A stretch of DNA of 20,649 nucleotides from Microbacteriaceae bacterium. GTDB taxonomy: Bacteria > Actinomycetota > Actinomycetes > Actinomycetales > Microbacteriaceae. Within the stretch, counting starts at the first letter, position 1. The number at the start of each line of letters is the position of its first letter. Positions 13,690 through 20,649 of the stretch are shown here, one piece after another. Location: contig CANFKN010000005.1 in the NCBI GenBank assembly GCA_947447385.1, forward strand, positions 1 through 20,649. The letters run 5' to 3'. The position numbers and the translations under genes were made by a program. The notes under the pieces were generated by a model, which had not been told where the DNA came from, did no database searches, and worked only from the letters and a program-made list of their open reading frames with translations.

Positions 13690-14766
13690 CTAAGACCGCA
13701 AAATGCCCTCGATGGCGGGTAGTAACTGTCTCCGAATTATTGAATTCCAGCTATAGAGGCGTGCCTTGTCTGAAATCTGGTGGAAGTCAAAATCAAAACC
13801 CATCGTGTGGATTTTCATCAAAGCATTCGCGAACCCGCTAGAGTTAGCGGCGTAAAGCAGACCTGTGCCAGGCGTTACAAATTCTCGGTTCATCGGGTAG
13901 TCACTCGCGACAACGGGTAATCCATAACTCCAATACTCGAATAATTTCGTACTTGGTTGCGAGGCATAGTAAGGAGTATCTGGTACCTGCACTACGCCCA
14001 GATCTGAACTCAAAAAAAGTTCAACTAGAGCTTCGCCTCGTTGATACCCCAATAGTTCGACCGAGGCACTGACACCAAGAGCGATGGCCATGGTTTCCAG
14101 TTCAGCCTCTTCAGTGCCGTAGCCCGAACCTGCGATTTTGAGCTGAAAGGGCAAAAACCCCAAATTTTCTCTAACTTTTTGGAGGCCATGAATCAGCGTG
14201 GCAATATCTCTGTTGTGCAATGTCCCCACATAGAGCAACTGGATTATTTGCTTCCCCTCGATCTTTCGAGCTTGAAAATTGTTCCTAGGATAATCGCATC
14301 CAAGCCCAACGACTGTTACGTTTTTATTCCAAAGGCGTTTGGCGAGCGAAGATGAAACAGCAGTTATGTTTTTGCCAAGTCTTACTTCGAGTCTCAAAAG
14401 GAGATCTAATACTGCTCGCTTGAAGGCTGAATGATCCACTGAGAAAGTTCTTACGTCAAAAATCACCTGTTTTCTTGGGAAAAAAAACAGGAACAGCGAG
14501 GAACCTAGAAAGTACTTCAGAAATAAGACATCGATTTCTCTTTTGTTTCGAATCACAGTCATCAATAAAGAAAATAAGTCGAAGAGTCGACCCTGCTTCC
14601 TTGGCTTAACATACGTTACATTTACGCTGGGTACCGCAAGTTTTTCCAGACCCGCGTCAATGCAGAACACCTTTACTTCCATGTCCTTAGAGAGGTGCGT
14701 GGCGTACTGCCACAGGTCTGTGTGGTAGCCAAATTGCTCTCGACACACAATAGCAAGAGTTGCCAT
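13690..14766 (-). CDS. Glycosyltransferase family 4-like protein
   Basis: GT-B glycosyltransferase, 358 aa. The donor-binding half is clear: QLLYVGTLHNRD (176-187), FQLKIAGSGYG (207-217) and PSTKLFEYWSYGLPVVASD (271-289), where E277 is the conserved second Glu of the GT4 family. The first Glu of the EX7E pair is not in its normal place (Gln270 there), a variant seen in several polysaccharide GT4 enzymes. The N-terminal half contains a hydrophobic stretch (FLGSSLFLFFFPRKQVIF, about 86-103) that could lie against the membrane. The gene begins 4 bp after the flippase stop, so the two are cotranscribed. It probably adds one repeat-unit sugar; donor unknown. Confidence 0.82.
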   Translation of the reverse strand: MATLAIVCREQFGYHTDLWQYATHLSKDMEVKVFCIDAGLEKLAVPSVNVTYVKPRKQGRLFDLFSLLMTVIRNKREIDVLFLKYFLGSSLFLFFFPRKQVIFDVRTFSVDHSAFKRAVLDLLLRLEVRLGKNITAVSSSLAKRLWNKNVTVVGLGCDYPRNNFQARKIEGKQIIQLLYVGTLHNRDIATLIHGLQKVRENLGFLPFQLKIAGSGYGTEEAELETMAIALGVSASVELLGYQRGEALVELFLSSDLGVVQVPDTPYYASQPSTKLFEYWSYGLPVVASDYPMNREFVTPGTGLLYAANSSGFANALMKIHTMGFDFDFHQISDKARLYSWNSIIRRQLLPAIEGILRS

Positions 14767-14770
14767 CAGA

Positions 14771-16102
14771 TCAACTTTCCCTCTTGATCATCGAGTTACT
14801 TCGAGCTTGATAGCGGTTCAAAAGGATCCAAGCGGATATGAAAGTTAGGAGATATGTCACGGAGCTGGCATAAATCGGCCCACTGGCTCCCATGTTGTAC
14901 GCTGCCAAGAACGAGAGAGCTACGCTGATAGGCAGAACTAACGCCAGAACTGTGATACCTAGCTGCCGACGCAATAAAGGTATTTTTGAAATTTGCGCCG
15001 ATGCGCCTATCCAGAAAGGCGTGACAACGGCTACCATTGTCACCGCAATGACAGCCTGCTCGCTTGCCTGCACTTTGTTGTCACTAAGAAAAAAGGTGAG
15101 TGGGCCTGCGCTCATCATAAAAAACCCAATAAAGGGTGCGGACAACATTAATAATTTCACGCCGGTTCGAAAAAACGCGCCTCTTGATTCATCTTCCTGC
15201 AGAAATGCAAGATTATTGATGCGAACGTATAAAGCGCTCACGACAATCGTGGTCACTAGCCCGAGTCTGGTCACCAATCCATATTCCGGTAGTGATGAGG
15301 CGCGCCCAGCCAAAGATAAAGCTAATGCATCAAACCCCGACACAAAAGCTGCTGGCAATACCGCCGCCAGCTCGACTAACTTAAAAAAAATTTGTCTTGA
15401 AAAATTTTTAGACGTTTTTTGAAGTTCTTGGGGGTACCCGAGCGTGATTACCTTTGAGTAAAAATATGGCGCGCTATAAGTTAGCAGCGAAACAAAAGCC
15501 AAGGTGCAAATTTGCGTGGATTCATTTTCGAGTTTCCAAAACCATGCATTTGTCAGGCCAACTGTTGCTACGAGACCAATTACTGAGCCGAACGCTGATG
15601 ATAAGAATTGACCATTGATTTTTTCCAAACCCTGCGCGACGCCCAAATTCCGAGCAAATGTTAAGGTAATAATGAATCCAATAACTGTTGGTCCTAATCC
15701 TGCACTCCAAACCACGTTGTAAACCATCGTGAATATGCTGATAACAATTGCGAATGAGATTGAACCTAAAACGAGGATCCTTGTCGACAGCCCACGTTTT
15801 TTTAGGGCTGCCTTATTCAAGGCTGCAACCCTGGACACGTTCACTTCCCCTGCGGTTAGCATCGAGGCCCACGCTTGGAGGCTAAGCCATAAAAAAGTTT
15901 GTCCAAGAACTTCAAGACTAGATGTTGAAGCGACCGCGGGCACCCTAGCAATGGATGAGAACAATTGAACTAACTGAGAAAAGCCAAAAACACCTATCAG
16001 CCTAGAGGCATTGAGAGTGTCGCTAAAATGCAGATTTTCCCGCGCGGCTCGAAGTAACTTCAAAAAATACCCTCTCGCTAGTCTGATAAGTTTAACAAAC
16101 AT
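14771..16102 (-). CDS. Wzx-like polysaccharide flippase (MATE/MOP superfamily)
   Basis: Polytopic membrane protein, 443 aa, with about 12 hydrophobic helices. Its layout is typical of O-unit/oligosaccharide flippases: an N-terminal VFGFSQLVQLFSSIARVPAVA helix, paired helices, and a short cytoplasmic basic tail (RYQARSNSMIKRES). It would move the lipid-linked repeat unit across the membrane. The ATG at 16102 has no ribosome site. An alternative TTG at 16063 (residue 14) is preceded by AGAGGG with 6-nt spacing and just precedes the conserved region, so it may be the real start. It leads the minus-strand operon and is divergent from the Wzy-like gene. The family is assigned from topology and context; similarity is low, as usual for Wzx. 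Confidence 0.75.
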   Translation of the reverse strand: MFVKLIRLARGYFLKLLRAARENLHFSDTLNASRLIGVFGFSQLVQLFSSIARVPAVASTSSLEVLGQTFLWLSLQAWASMLTAGEVNVSRVAALNKAALKKRGLSTRILVLGSISFAIVISIFTMVYNVVWSAGLGPTVIGFIITLTFARNLGVAQGLEKINGQFLSSAFGSVIGLVATVGLTNAWFWKLENESTQICTLAFVSLLTYSAPYFYSKVITLGYPQELQKTSKNFSRQIFFKLVELAAVLPAAFVSGFDALALSLAGRASSLPEYGLVTRLGLVTTIVVSALYVRINNLAFLQEDESRGAFFRTGVKLLMLSAPFIGFFMMSAGPLTFFLSDNKVQASEQAVIAVTMVAVVTPFWIGASAQISKIPLLRRQLGITVLALVLPISVALSFLAAYNMGASGPIYASSVTYLLTFISAWILLNRYQARSNSMIKRES

Positions 16103-16114
16103 GAAAGGTTGCTT

Positions 16115-17296
16115 GTGCCAAAAAAACTAACTGCATGGTTGCTGACCGGTTTTTGGCTAGTGACCACAACTCTTGGAAGTTTGGCATTCAAAATCCCGAC
16201 AACTGTTTCCACAGTCCTAATCGTGTCCTTTTTAGTTTGCGCGCTAGTCTCTGACCGTTTTAACCCTCAATCGCGTGCAAGAAATTCAAAAGTTCCCACA
16301 GGTGCATATGTAGTTATTACTACAGTGGTTTCCTTGCAAATTTTGTCTGCGAGTTTTGCCGGGTTTGACATTCGGGATAGGCTGCCACTGTTTGGGTTGG
16401 TCCTTTTCTGCGCCGCATTACTATCCTTAATCGATAAAAATCAGGTCCTTCGAGGCTTTTACAATGCTGGAATTCTGCTGGCAATAGCAGGCTGGCCCAT
16501 TGAAATATTGAAACTCAATTCTTGGCATCTTGAGAGTGGCTATTCTTCATACTTCCTTGGTTGGCGGTGGATGGGACTTCAAAGCCATCCAAACTTGGCC
16601 GGCATGACCATGGCGATGATTTTTGGTCTCGCTTTGCTTCATTTTAGGAATCGCGTCGTGGCTTTTATGTGTCTCTTCAGTCTGGCTTTCTCTGAGCACA
16701 GAGGTGGCATGATTGCAGTTGGTTTGTTGCTCGCATACTGGACTATTAAGAGGTTTCGCAGCTGGGCGCCCATCAAAAAGTTTTCAGCGGCAGGTTTGTG
16801 GTCATTGCTCGCCGTCAGCTTGCCTCAGCTTCTCGTGGCTCGAACAGGAGAGGATGACATAACTACAGGTCGAGTGCAAATCTGGCAGCTTTGTGTCGGC
16901 AGAATTCAAAGTAACTCAACTTTTGGTCTGGGCCCAAATGCGATTACGAGACAATTTGGCCAGGACACGACATCTTCATTGAATCCGTTTCACTGCCATA
17001 ATCAGCTCATGGATGACCTAGTAAATTTTGGGTTTTTTGGTGGGGTTTTGCCCACAATCGTTGTATTTGTGGCGGCGGTGGCGGCGGTAAGAAGAGGTAA
17101 TACTTTGCTGATACCAATTTTTTTCGTTGCAATTGCATGTTGGTTCATAGAATCTCCTTTCCGCTTGTTTTCAGGCGAACCAAATACTTTCCTAAATATG
17201 CTTTTTCTGTTTGCACTTGTAAATGTGTATGAAGTGAATTTATTTAAGAAAAGGGATTGGGCACAGTCACTAGCTCATTCGACGAACATTATTTAA
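16115..17296 (+). CDS. Wzy-like O-antigen polymerase/ligase family membrane protein
   Basis: Polytopic protein of 393 aa with about ten hydrophobic helices. It belongs to the Wzy_C/O-antigen ligase superfamily that polymerises repeat units outside the membrane. Family marks are WMGLQSHPNLAGM (HPN motif), LAFSEHRGGMIAVG (matching the usual SxSRGG segment, here SEHRGG), GRVQIWQLC, FGLGPNAI and a large periplasmic-type loop ending NPFHCHNQLMDDLVNFGFFGG (the H-N-x-L-x3-x-x-x-G-x-x-G motif). I start it at GTG 16115 because GAAAGG (16103-16108) is correctly spaced for it; the TTG at 16109 would touch the ribosome site. It is divergent from wzx with 12 bp between annotated starts. It is the only plus-strand gene of the cluster. 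Confidence 0.8.
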   Translation: MPKKLTAWLLTGFWLVTTTLGSLAFKIPTTVSTVLIVSFLVCALVSDRFNPQSRARNSKVPTGAYVVITTVVSLQILSASFAGFDIRDRLPLFGLVLFCAALLSLIDKNQVLRGFYNAGILLAIAGWPIEILKLNSWHLESGYSSYFLGWRWMGLQSHPNLAGMTMAMIFGLALLHFRNRVVAFMCLFSLAFSEHRGGMIAVGLLLAYWTIKRFRSWAPIKKFSAAGLWSLLAVSLPQLLVARTGEDDITTGRVQIWQLCVGRIQSNSTFGLGPNAITRQFGQDTTSSLNPFHCHNQLMDDLVNFGFFGGVLPTIVVFVAAVAAVRRGNTLLIPIFFVAIACWFIESPFRLFSGEPNTFLNMLFLFALVNVYEVNLFKKRDWAQSLAHSTNII

Positions 17297-17308
17297 CGGG
17301 AAAAATAA

Positions 17309-17333
17309 AAAGGTTACCCAGTTGGGTCTTTGT
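17309..17333 (+). terminator. Weak hairpin after the Wzy-like gene
   Basis: ACCC (17316-17319) pairs with GGGT (17324-17327) around an AGTT loop. Flanking AAAG and CTTT can add pairs across a bulge, followed by T-rich sequence. It starts about 13 bp after the stop. The short stem makes it doubtful. Confidence 0.3.
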
Positions 17334-17368
17334 TTGACTCTGTCACATGAGTTCATATCAATGCTGGG

Positions 17369-17608
17369 CTACAAACTTAAAAGTCCAAGTGCGAATTTGA
17401 TCAAAAACCAACTAGTATCAAAGTCCGCGTTCGGTGAGTAGTTCGATTGATTTAAAGCGAAACTGCAGGTCTCGTCGGCATGGATGTACAGTTCTCGGTC
17501 GCCACGGCCACCCATCCGCAAAAATAAATGACTTATCAATTCAGCTAAAAAACTCACAAATCTATTATTATGGGCAACCGTCCAATCAATTGAAAAATAG
17601 GCAACAAG
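17369..17608 (-). pseudogene. AT-rich ORF remnant, unidentified
   Basis: An open frame of about 79 codons with no proper start. It reads VAYFSIDWTVAHNNRF, then FLAELISHLFLRMGGRGDRELYIH, and ends FLIKFALGLLSL. Beyond the upstream TAA the same frame continues (VLGFEVLAPGGLKM), as if a stop had interrupted a longer gene. The base composition matches the polysaccharide genes next door. I do not recognise the family; it may be the decayed end of another polysaccharide gene, or chance. Confidence 0.3.
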
Positions 17609-17699
17609 TTACATTTTCAGACCACCAGGCGCCAAAACTTCAAAACCCAGTACTCTCGATGTGGTTGATTTTTCACTGGTGATTATTGGTCACTCGGAA

Positions 17700-17904
17700 G
17701 TCAGCGATGGGGGCAACCCGCAACCCGCGCGCAGTGGCAAACGCAAAAACCCGCATGTGCCACCTGAGCATCGCGTTGCCGTGGGCTGTCTTAGCGGGGC
17801 GCAATCCGTGATGCATTGCAATGGTTTTTGGGCTTTCGGGAAAATCTTGGTGAGCCCAGCCAAAATCTTGAAAGTGTCAGGTGCGCCTTGGCAGGCAAGC
17901 TAAA
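17700..17904 (-). pseudogene. Fragment of a polysaccharide pyruvyl transferase gene, duplicated from the gene at the right edge
   Basis: This 205-bp block aligns to 20161-20367 with about 13 mismatches and two 1-nt gaps (about 93% identity by hand count), in the same orientation. It matches codons about 86-154 of the visible pyruvyl transferase. The two single-base gaps break the frame, and no start or remaining domain flanks it, so it cannot encode a product. Neither flank shows further similarity. Confidence 0.9.
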
Positions 17905-17955
17905 CGAGGCGTGCCGTTTTGCAGTGACCAGCACTCGCTGAGGGAATCCTCTTGC

Positions 17956-17967
17956 TAACGCGCGTTA
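17956..17967. promoter_or_regulatory. 12-bp perfect palindrome TAACGCGCGTTA
   Basis: Symmetric, GC-cored site in the gene-free stretch between the pyruvyl transferase fragment and the DUF916-like gene. It could be a protein-binding site. The rest of 17905-18028 shows nothing recognisable. Confidence 0.25.
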
Positions 17968-18028
17968 CTTGAAGGGCACAAGGCGGGTGTAACGAGCCTA
18001 GCTTGCGAAAAAAGGGGAGGCGGGCAAA

Positions 18029-19165
18029 TTAGTGCCTCGGCGCATGACGCTTGTTGCCGATGCGCTTGCGCCGAGGCTTTGAGGGCTCGCCGATGACGAG
18101 TTTGTTGCGGCGAATGTTGAGGCGCCAGAGGCCGAGTGCGGCGGCGATTAGAAGCACCGCGATGATCGCCGGCAAAACCCAAACGAGCAGGGGAGTGCTG
18201 CGTGTTGCTGGCACGGGCGGGTTCGTGCCGATGTCGGGAAACTCGATGGTTGCCGAAGCGGTTTCGGCGAGGAGCCCGCTGTGGAGCGTGAGTGTAGCTA
18301 GCCATGGGCCAGCCGGCAGGGCGCGGGGCAACTTGATCTTGACGGGGTCGGTGGCGCCGATGGCTAGGGTTGTGCCGAGGGTGACGGCAAACGGGCCAGC
18401 GCTTGAACCACCGGGGCCGTCAGTGAGGTTCAGCTCGCCCGAGATGTCTAGTGCTCGGCCACCGGTGTTGATCACGAGCGCTTTGACAGTTGGGGTGCCG
18501 TCAGCCTCGCGAGTGGCTGCTAGAGATTTGATTTCAAAACTAGATGCTGGTGCACCACCTTCACCAATCGAGAGATAGATGCGAATGCCGACCCGGTTAA
18601 CGGTGGTGATTCCCGTGGCCTTGTTGGGCGTGTGAACTTGAGCCCAGATCACCGCATAACGTTCGCCTGCGCTGGCATCGGCTGGCACGGCGATGGTTGC
18701 GACGACAGTGCCGACCAATCTTTTGGCAAGGCTAAGCTGCGGCGTGCTCAGAGAAACCCAGGTGCTCAGTTCGTTGGCAGTGCTGCCTTCGCTGCCAATG
18801 AATGCGGCGGCAGAAATGCTTGCTCCAGAGGCATAGACATCGATTAGGTGCGCGTTCGGTGAATCGTTTGAGATTTCGACGGCGCGCGAAAACGTGGTGC
18901 CAGGTGCCACTCGGTCGATGATGTAGAGCCTTGCCCGCGGGTCATTTGCCAACGATTCGGGCACCTCGGTTAGGCGAATGCCGACGTTGTCTGGTGTCTT
19001 GGTCGTTGTCTGATTGGAGGGTTGGTGTGAGGGGGCATCCGTCGCGAAAGCTGGCGAGGCAAACAGCAACGAGAACGTTGCTGCTGCCAACACCAAAACT
19101 GTGACCGAGCGCTGCCTAGTTTTAGAGAACAGAATGCGTGATGGTGCCTGTGTAAACACCAGCAA
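18029..19165 (-). CDS. DUF916-like (WxL-interacting type) membrane-anchored surface protein
   Basis: Secreted, C-terminally membrane-anchored protein of up to 378 aa. An N-terminal signal peptide (KTRQRSVTVLVLAAATFSL, cleavage after ASPAFA at about residue 41) is followed by a beta-sandwich region. That region carries the marks of the DUF916/WxL-interacting peptidoglycan-binding domain: NDPRARLYIIDRVAPGTTF, AVEISNDSPNAHLIDVYAS, WVSLSTPQLSL and VPADASAGERYAVIWAQV. A second sandwich (about 215-315) is followed by a membrane helix at about 325-348 and a strongly basic cytoplasmic tail (PSKPRRKRIGNKRHAPRH). The start is uncertain: TTG 19165 or GTG 19159 both lie inside the upstream gene, without a clear ribosome site, so translational coupling is likely. 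It probably holds the adjacent small secreted protein at the wall. Confidence 0.8.
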   Translation of the reverse strand: MLVFTQAPSRILFSKTRQRSVTVLVLAAATFSLLFASPAFATDAPSHQPSNQTTTKTPDNVGIRLTEVPESLANDPRARLYIIDRVAPGTTFSRAVEISNDSPNAHLIDVYASGASISAAAFIGSEGSTANELSTWVSLSTPQLSLAKRLVGTVVATIAVPADASAGERYAVIWAQVHTPNKATGITTVNRVGIRIYLSIGEGGAPASSFEIKSLAATREADGTPTVKALVINTGGRALDISGELNLTDGPGGSSAGPFAVTLGTTLAIGATDPVKIKLPRALPAGPWLATLTLHSGLLAETASATIEFPDIGTNPPVPATRSTPLLVWVLPAIIAVLLIAAALGLWRLNIRRNKLVIGEPSKPRRKRIGNKRHAPRH

Positions 19166-19658
19166 CGAATGTGCCGGCGATTGTGATATCTAGGGTTGGG
19201 TTCCACGTGGCAGTGTTGCTGCCTGTGATGGCTGTGGCAGTAACAACTGGCGAAACACCGATTATGGTGCTTGGGTCGTTATCGGTGGTGGTGACCGTGC
19301 CGGTTGTTGCAACTGTGCCAGCGCTATAACCAATGTAGGTCGCTGCGATAGCCGGGCCAGCAGTTGGAGTTAGCGCGGTTGAAATGGCACTCGCAACCCA
19401 GCCAGCACCAGCTGCGGCAGCGCGGTCATCACTGACGATAACCTCGCCGAGTTGAGCTGTATATAAGATGCCTTCAGAGCTGGCAGTGGCTGTGCCAAGG
19501 TCGGCTGACGCAGGTGCGCTAATCAACAGCGGGCCACCACTAAGCGTGAGGGTCATAGATGTTGTCACGGCGCTCGCCGGTTGGGCAGCGACTGCGATCA
19601 GAGGCAAAGCCAAAAGTGATGCGGTTGCAACAATGCGAACAGTTTTTGTGTTTTTCAT
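19122..19658 (-). CDS. Small secreted WxL-like surface protein
   Basis: 178-aa secreted protein. I start it at ATG 19658 (MKNTKTVRIVATASLLALP), which gives a textbook signal peptide ending QPASA at about residue 30; the open frame upstream of it has no signal-like or domain-like sequence. The mature part is Thr/Ala/Ser/Gly-rich and beta-predicted: an N-terminal LTLSGGPLLISAPASADLG segment and a C-terminal WNPTLDITIAGTFVAGVYTGTITHSVL. The latter ending resembles the last strands of WxL-domain proteins, but no W-x-L motif is present. There is no sortase signal or membrane anchor. The downstream DUF916-like gene begins within its last 44 bp. Together they look like a WxL protein plus its interacting partner. 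The assignment is by resemblance and context. Confidence 0.72.
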   Translation of the reverse strand: MKNTKTVRIVATASLLALPLIAVAAQPASAVTTSMTLTLSGGPLLISAPASADLGTATASSEGILYTAQLGEVIVSDDRAAAAGAGWVASAISTALTPTAGPAIAATYIGYSAGTVATTGTVTTTDNDPSTIIGVSPVVTATAITGSNTATWNPTLDITIAGTFVAGVYTGTITHSVL

Positions 19659-19671
19659 TTGGGGCGTCAAT

Positions 19672-19700
19672 CTCTTATTTGAAGCGATTCTTAATAAGAG
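19672..19700 (-). promoter_or_regulatory. Hairpin in the leader of the WxL-like gene
   Basis: Perfect 8-bp inverted repeat CTCTTATT (19672-19679) / AATAAGAG (19693-19700) with a 13-nt loop, 14 bp upstream of the ATG on the minus strand. The arm nearest the start contains AAGAG(A), the only Shine-Dalgarno-like string there, so the hairpin could mask ribosome binding or be a protein-binding site. Confidence 0.4.
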
Positions 19701-19820
19701 AGACTTATCGGGCCTTTGAACTGTTTCAACCCGAATTCGAGTCAGGCGAAACATTCCCCTACTAGACCAAATCGGCCTACGCTTTGACCCTAACACTGCT
19801 AACTGTTGCGTTGTTGTTAG

Positions 19821-19840
19821 GCAACCCTGTCTAGGGCTGC
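19821..19840 (-). terminator. Short hairpin after the pyruvyl transferase gene
   Basis: GCAACCCT (19821-19828) pairs with AGGGCTGC (19833-19840), with one wobble, around a 4-nt loop. It lies about 20 bp beyond the pyruvyl transferase stop on the minus strand. No T tract follows, so it may be only a weak or factor-dependent terminator. Confidence 0.35.
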
Positions 19841-19860
19841 GAACGTGCTTTCGATGCCGG

Positions 19861-20649
19861 CTAGAAACTGCCCAAGAACTCAACCATCGTCGGGTAGGTG
19901 GCTTTGATGCGCTCAGTGCTTGCGAGCACTCCAGCACCTGAGGTGTCAAAGTGCTGTTGCACTGCATCAAGCACTGAAGGCGCACCTTCGCCGGCCATCA
20001 ACATCGTGCCACCAAGTGAGGTGACCTGACCAACACCGCGGGTGTCTTCGTTGATGAGCAGGCTCGCCGATTGCTGCGACAGCGAATAGATGTGTGCGTG
20101 CACTCGGTAACCCACGTGCAAATCGGTGTGGTCATAGAGTGCCTTGAACTTATCGAGCCCGTCAGCGATGGGGGCAACCTGCCACCCGCGCGCAGTTGCA
20201 AACGCAAAAACCCGCATGTGCCACCTGAGCATCGCGTTGCCGTGAGCGGTCTTAGCGGGGCGAAATCCGTGATGCATTGCAATCGTCTTTTGTGCCTTTG
20301 GGAACATCTTGGTGAGCCCAGCCAAAATCTTGAAAGTGTCAGGCTGCGGCTTGGCGGGCAAGCTAAAAGTGATGTGCTTTGCGTCGGCCTTGAACTGGTA
20401 TTCATCGGTGAGGTGCTCGAGGTCATACCAAGCCGGGCAACCAGTCATGCTGACGTTGTTTAGCCCAAGGCCGTTAAGCATTTCGAGCGTTAGACCATCG
20501 CGCACGCTTGAAACCTTGACTTGCTTGTGCACCTCGCGCACGAAGTGTTCGGCGGCCTCGGTGAACTTGAAATCGGCAGGGCTCTGACCGAGTTTGGCTT
20601 TGAAGCCGAGACCCATCGGCACAGCCTTTGAGGTGATGCGGTCAAGTTC
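19861..20649 (-). CDS. Polysaccharide pyruvyl transferase family protein (5' end outside window)
   Basis: Member of the polysaccharide pyruvyl transferase family (PF04230 type), which transfers pyruvate ketals from phosphoenolpyruvate to sugars or, in some members, acts as another glycan-modifying transferase. The frame is open to the window edge, so the GTG at 20622 is probably internal and the 262 visible residues are the C-terminal part. Family marks are SSVRDGLTLEMLNGLG followed by TGCPAWYDLEHL, ITFSLPAKP, and the C-terminal LHVGYRVHAHIYSLSQQSASL followed by INEDTRGVGQ, with the conserved R-x-H-A and D-x-R residues. Its codon use and GC content match the chromosome flanks rather than the AT-rich cluster. 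Part of this gene is duplicated at 17700-17904. Confidence 0.82.
   Translation of the reverse strand, partial: ELDRITSKAVPMGLGFKAKLGQSPADFKFTEAAEHFVREVHKQVKVSSVRDGLTLEMLNGLGLNNVSMTGCPAWYDLEHLTDEYQFKADAKHITFSLPAKPQPDTFKILAGLTKMFPKAQKTIAMHHGFRPAKTAHGNAMLRWHMRVFAFATARGWQVAPIADGLDKFKALYDHTDLHVGYRVHAHIYSLSQQSASLLINEDTRGVGQVTSLGGTMLMAGEGAPSVLDAVQQHFDTSGAGVLASTERIKATYPTMVEFLGSF
20161..20367 (-). repeat. Source copy of the 205-bp direct repeat flanking the WxL-like cassette
   Basis: Intact copy within the pyruvyl transferase gene, about 93% identical to 17700-17904 and in the same orientation. The two copies bracket 2.26 kb containing only the DUF916-like and WxL-like genes. Confidence 0.9.

Noticed and set aside
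16109..16111. TTG start for the Wzy-like protein
   Set aside because: It touches the GAAAGG ribosome site; the GTG at 16115 has proper spacing.
17661..17903. Plus-strand 80-aa ORF similar to a plus-strand ORF at 20071-20463
   Set aside because: The similarity is real at DNA level but comes from the duplicated pyruvyl transferase segment read on the wrong strand.
17297..18028. Mobile element or attachment site in the decayed stretch
   Set aside because: No transposase frame, terminal inverted repeats, tRNA gene or target-site duplication could be found.
19659..19985. Upstream extension of the WxL-like protein to 287 aa
   Set aside because: The extra 109 residues look like antisense/non-coding translation, overlap the pyruvyl transferase gene and bury a perfect signal peptide that starts at 19658.

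Overview
The window reads as a chromosomal segment of a moderate-GC actinobacterium. The likely group is Microbacteriaceae, perhaps a freshwater lineage such as Rhodoluna/Aquiluna. This placement is inference: it rests on the actinobacterial look of the sugar permease, the DUF916-type and OmpA-like surface proteins and the codon style, not on a marker gene. Most of the window concerns the cell surface.

Left end (1-1992): the 3' part of a xylose-type ABC transporter permease ends at a strong intrinsic terminator. A Gfo/Idh/MocA oxidoreductase of the dihydrodiol/D-xylose dehydrogenase type follows. A 160-bp leader with inverted repeats then precedes a single giant gene (2154-9104). It encodes a secreted 2316-aa protein with nine IPT/TIG domains, fourteen YGX-type MBG repeats, two more TIG domains and a C-terminal OmpA-like domain. 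The gene ends at a clear terminator. Next come a 37-aa lysine-rich microprotein and an unrecognised 185-aa protein, apparently one short operon.

Centre (9975-17296): a visibly more AT-rich exopolysaccharide cluster. On the minus strand, in transcription order, it holds a Wzx-like flippase, a GT4 glycosyltransferase, a WecG/TagA-type GT26 glycosyltransferase, a second GT4, an NAD-dependent sugar epimerase and a serine-acetyltransferase-like gene. The last four genes are chained by ATGA stop/start overlaps. The acetyltransferase is broken twice, by a frameshift at an A7 run and by an in-frame TAA. A Wzy-like polymerase/ligase is divergent from wzx with almost no space between the two starts. 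Together this is a Wzx/Wzy-type pathway. No priming glycosyltransferase or chain-length regulator lies in the window.

Right end (17297-20649): a 730-bp decayed stretch holds an AT-rich ORF remnant and a 205-bp fragment about 93% identical to part of the polysaccharide pyruvyl transferase family gene at the right edge. These direct repeats flank a 2.3-kb cassette encoding a DUF916-like membrane-anchored protein and, upstream and overlapping it, a small secreted WxL-like protein. The pair resembles the WxL surface-complex arrangement. The pyruvyl transferase gene runs off the window.
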